The notes beneath the pieces were generated by a model. The model made no database searches. It had not been told where the DNA came from and saw only the letters and a program-made list of their open reading frames with translations. A stretch of 64,000 bases of DNA from Buttiauxella agrestis (GTDB taxonomy: Bacteria > Pseudomonadota > Gammaproteobacteria > Enterobacterales > Enterobacteriaceae): NCBI RefSeq assembly GCF_900446255.1, contig NZ_UIGI01000001.1:522763-586762 (forward strand), read 5' to 3'. The position numbers were made by a program, and so were the translations under genes. Shown one piece after another: positions 62,114-64,000 of this stretch. Position 1 is the stretch's first letter. The number at the start of each line of letters is the position of its first letter.

Positions 62114-63085
62114 TTAATCAGCTAACGCTAACACCGCCCGCGCAGTCTCTTCTTCCGTCACCAGGCCGTTGATACGCAGGCCACGAAGTGCGGCATAAAT
62201 AGCGTCCGCTTTATCCACGCCCCCCGCAACACCGACAATTGTCGGGAGATGCGCCAGGTCGTCGAGCGTTACGCCAAGCAATTCACGATGGATTTCCAGA
62301 CCTTCCACCAGTTCGCCATCCGCTTGCAGGAAATAACCCAGAATATCGCCCACCGCACCTTTGCGGGCGTACATCAGTTGTTCGCCCTCGCTGATATAAC
62401 CCGAGCGCAAAATGGTGGCATCGCGTTTTTGGTTGATAGCGCCAATGCCGACAACCGCAACATCTGCGGCGGTCGCCGCGAGGATCACGTCGCGCACGCT
62501 CGATTCCATACGTAAGATCTCAGCCACCTGCGGCGATGAAACCCGCAGAGGGGCGGGGATCATGCTCACGCTGCACGCCGCATCTAACTGGCCGATGCCG
62601 GTCATGTACGGGCCAACGCCGCCGGAAAGCGTCACCAGGCGAATCTGCTGTGAGCCGATAAACCCGCTCAAATGCTGGAGGCAATTCATGGTCGCTTCGC
62701 CAAAGCCCACTGCCAGTAATTGCCCCGGTTCCAGAATGCCCATCAGCGATTGCGCAGCGCCAATGCCTAAGCGCGTATTCATCGGGGGCGTGTTATGCGC
62801 CGGAAGCACTCGCGCAATCTTAAGACCGAAACGCTGCTGCAATTGGGTTTCCAGCGCCAGGCAGCCCTCAAAACGCGAGTTAATCTGCACCCGAATGACA
62901 CCGGACTGACGCCCCTTTTCCAGCAGACGCGAAATCTTCAAACGAGGCAGCCCAAGCCTTTCACCGATATCGTTCTGCGTCAGGCCATCGTGGTAATAAG
63001 ACCAGGCCACACGCGCCAGCAACTCTTCTTCTGCCATCGGCAAGGCGGCTAACTTGCCTTCTTCTGCTGCTCGTTTATCGCTCAT
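62114..63085 (-). CDS. lsrR: Transcriptional repressor of the lsr operon
   Basis: SorC/DeoR-type repressor that releases DNA on binding phospho-AI-2. The ATG at 63085 ([16 protein letters not shown]) gives 323 codons (317 in E. coli). The helix-turn-helix is [24 protein letters not shown] region (about 40-62); the sugar-binding domain fills the rest ([30 protein letters not shown]). Divergent from lsrA, with lsrK behind it. Confidence 0.95.
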   Translation of the reverse strand: MSDKRAAEEGKLAALPMAEEELLARVAWSYYHDGLTQNDIGERLGLPRLKISRLLEKGRQSGVIRVQINSRFEGCLALETQLQQRFGLKIARVLPAHNTPPMNTRLGIGAAQSLMGILEPGQLLAVGFGEATMNCLQHLSGFIGSQQIRLVTLSGGVGPYMTGIGQLDAACSVSMIPAPLRVSSPQVAEILRMESSVRDVILAATAADVAVVGIGAINQKRDATILRSGYISEGEQLMYARKGAVGDILGYFLQADGELVEGLEIHRELLGVTLDDLAHLPTIVGVAGGVDKADAIYAALRGLRINGLVTEEETARAVLALAD

Positions 63086-63298
63086 AAGTGAACTCTTATT
63101 AAAATTTAGATCATATGTTCGAGAGTGCGGGATAAGAAAATGTGAAGCGCACGGCAAAAAGATCATTTTCAGATGCAAATGGTTTAGCTGATCTATTTAA
63201 AAATTTTGTGATCTCCGCCCTGTTGTAAAAATTATCCGGCGTCTACGCTTTTGAACATTATTAATTCAAATTCTCTTTTGTTCAATTGTGGAGTGAAA
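63086..63298. promoter_or_regulatory. lsrR-lsrA divergent control region
   Basis: TTGAACA (63251-63257) and TGTTCAA (63279-63285) form an inverted repeat near the lsrA start, a good candidate LsrR operator. TTTTGTGATCTCC (about 63204) has a CRP half-site; lsr genes need cAMP-CRP in E. coli. Half-sites are seen; binding is inferred. Confidence 0.5.
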
Positions 63299-64000
63299 AT
63301 GCCCAACACCACCGCAATGCTTGCAGCCCGCAAAATTAGCAAACAGTTTTCAGGCGTGAATGTTCTGAAAGATATTGATTTTGCTCTGTATGCCGGGCAG
63401 GTCCACGCATTATTGGGCGGTAATGGGGCAGGGAAATCGACCCTGATGAAGATTTTCGCTGGCGTCGAAACGCCGGATAGCGGTGAACTGAATATCCACG
63501 GCAAAGCATTTGGGCGACTGAAACCCGGCCAGGCGCACGAACTGGGAATTTATCTGGTGCCGCAGGAGCCGATGCTTTTTCCCAACCTCACCGTGCGCGA
63601 AAACATTCTGTTTCGTCTGCCTAAGGCGCGCGATGTGGAAAAACGGCTGCAAGAGAAAATGACCCAGCTGGAATGCCAGATCCCGCTTTATGCCGCTGCC
63701 AGCACGCTGGAAGTTGCCGATCAACAAATGGTCGAGATCCTGCGCGGTTTGATGCACGAAGCGAAGATCCTGATCCTCGATGAACCTACCGCATCCCTGA
63801 CTCCCGGTGAAACCGATCGCTTGTTCCGCCAGATCCGCGCGCTGCAAAATCTGGGCGTCGGCATTGTTTTTATCTCCCACAAGCTGCCCGAAATTCGCCA
63901 GATCGCCAGCCACATTTCTGTGATGCGCGACGGTGCCGTGGTGCTACAGGGCGAAACAGCGCAGCTGCTCGATGAGCAACTGATCAACGCCATGACTCCT
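63299..64000 (+). CDS. lsrA: AI-2 import ATP-binding protein LsrA (3' end beyond window)
   Basis: ATPase of the LsrACDB transporter that imports AI-2. The ATG at 63299 follows GGAG by 6 bases; 234 codons are visible, about the first half of this double-ABC protein (roughly 500 residues in E. coli). The first ABC domain has Walker [10 protein letters not shown], the [16 protein letters not shown]-loop, a signature-like [15 protein letters not shown], Walker [14 protein letters not shown] and the switch ISHKLPE. The frame is open to the last base. Confidence 0.95.
   Translation, partial: MPNTTAMLAARKISKQFSGVNVLKDIDFALYAGQVHALLGGNGAGKSTLMKIFAGVETPDSGELNIHGKAFGRLKPGQAHELGIYLVPQEPMLFPNLTVRENILFRLPKARDVEKRLQEKMTQLECQIPLYAAASTLEVADQQMVEILRGLMHEAKILILDEPTASLTPGETDRLFRQIRALQNLGVGIVFISHKLPEIRQIASHISVMRDGAVVLQGETAQLLDEQLINAMTP

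Overview
This window is a chromosomal segment from a member of the Enterobacteriaceae. Almost every gene is a close relative of an Escherichia/Salmonella/Klebsiella gene, and regulatory details are conserved too: a UUG start for pnp, the S15 pseudoknot, and the leader peptides pyrL, mgtL and speFL. The gene content (miaE present, a GH20 hexosaminidase beside ridA, speF-potE beside argI, fused dhaKL, lsr genes beside fadH) points to a genus near Enterobacter, Kluyvera or Buttiauxella rather than E. coli. The species cannot be fixed from sequence reading alone.

Layout. 1-16.5 kb is the translation and RNA-decay block infB(partial)-rbfA-truB-rpsO-pnp-nlpI-yrbN-deaD-mtr, then yhbW, the anaerobic ubiquinone genes ubiV-ubiU / ubiT, and yhbS, yhbQ, yhbP, yraR. 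16.5-52.3 kb resembles the E. coli 96-97 min region: nrdG-nrdD, an inserted orphan type VI secretion module (vgrG, an M35-like metallopeptidase, an exported partner protein), treC-treB-treR, mgtL-mgtA, a GH20 enzyme, ridA, pyrI-pyrB-pyrL, speFL-speF-potE, tabA, argI, rraB, miaE, yjgM, valS-holC, pepA, lptF-lptG, yjgR. 52.4-58 kb holds a fused dihydroxyacetone kinase, ygjP, rlmG and fadH. 58-64 kb holds a sugar porin, a 640-bp non-autonomous transposon with Tn5/IS50-like ends and a 9-bp target duplication, and the AI-2 genes lsrK-lsrR and lsrA (partial, cut by the window end).

How the genes work together. The first block supplies initiation, ribosome maturation, tRNA/rRNA modification and RNA turnover. 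Carbamoyl-phosphate and ornithine use are clustered: pyrBI, argI and the ornithine-sensing speFL-speF-potE operon lie within 8 kb. Oxygen-limited growth is served by nrdDG and ubiUVT, both preceded by FNR-like sites. Trehalose uptake (treBC) is controlled by treR through a palindromic operator. The lsr genes phosphorylate AI-2, sense the product and import the signal.

The most notable items are the structured Tn5-ended mini-element inserted in a palindrome at the 3' end of lsrK, the vgrG/M35-peptidase/partner cassette between treC and nrdD, the overlapping yrbN-deaD start, the mgtL leader with two mutually exclusive pairings, and the DnaA/NrdR/FNR-like cluster upstream of nrdD. I saw no tRNA, rRNA or CRISPR array.
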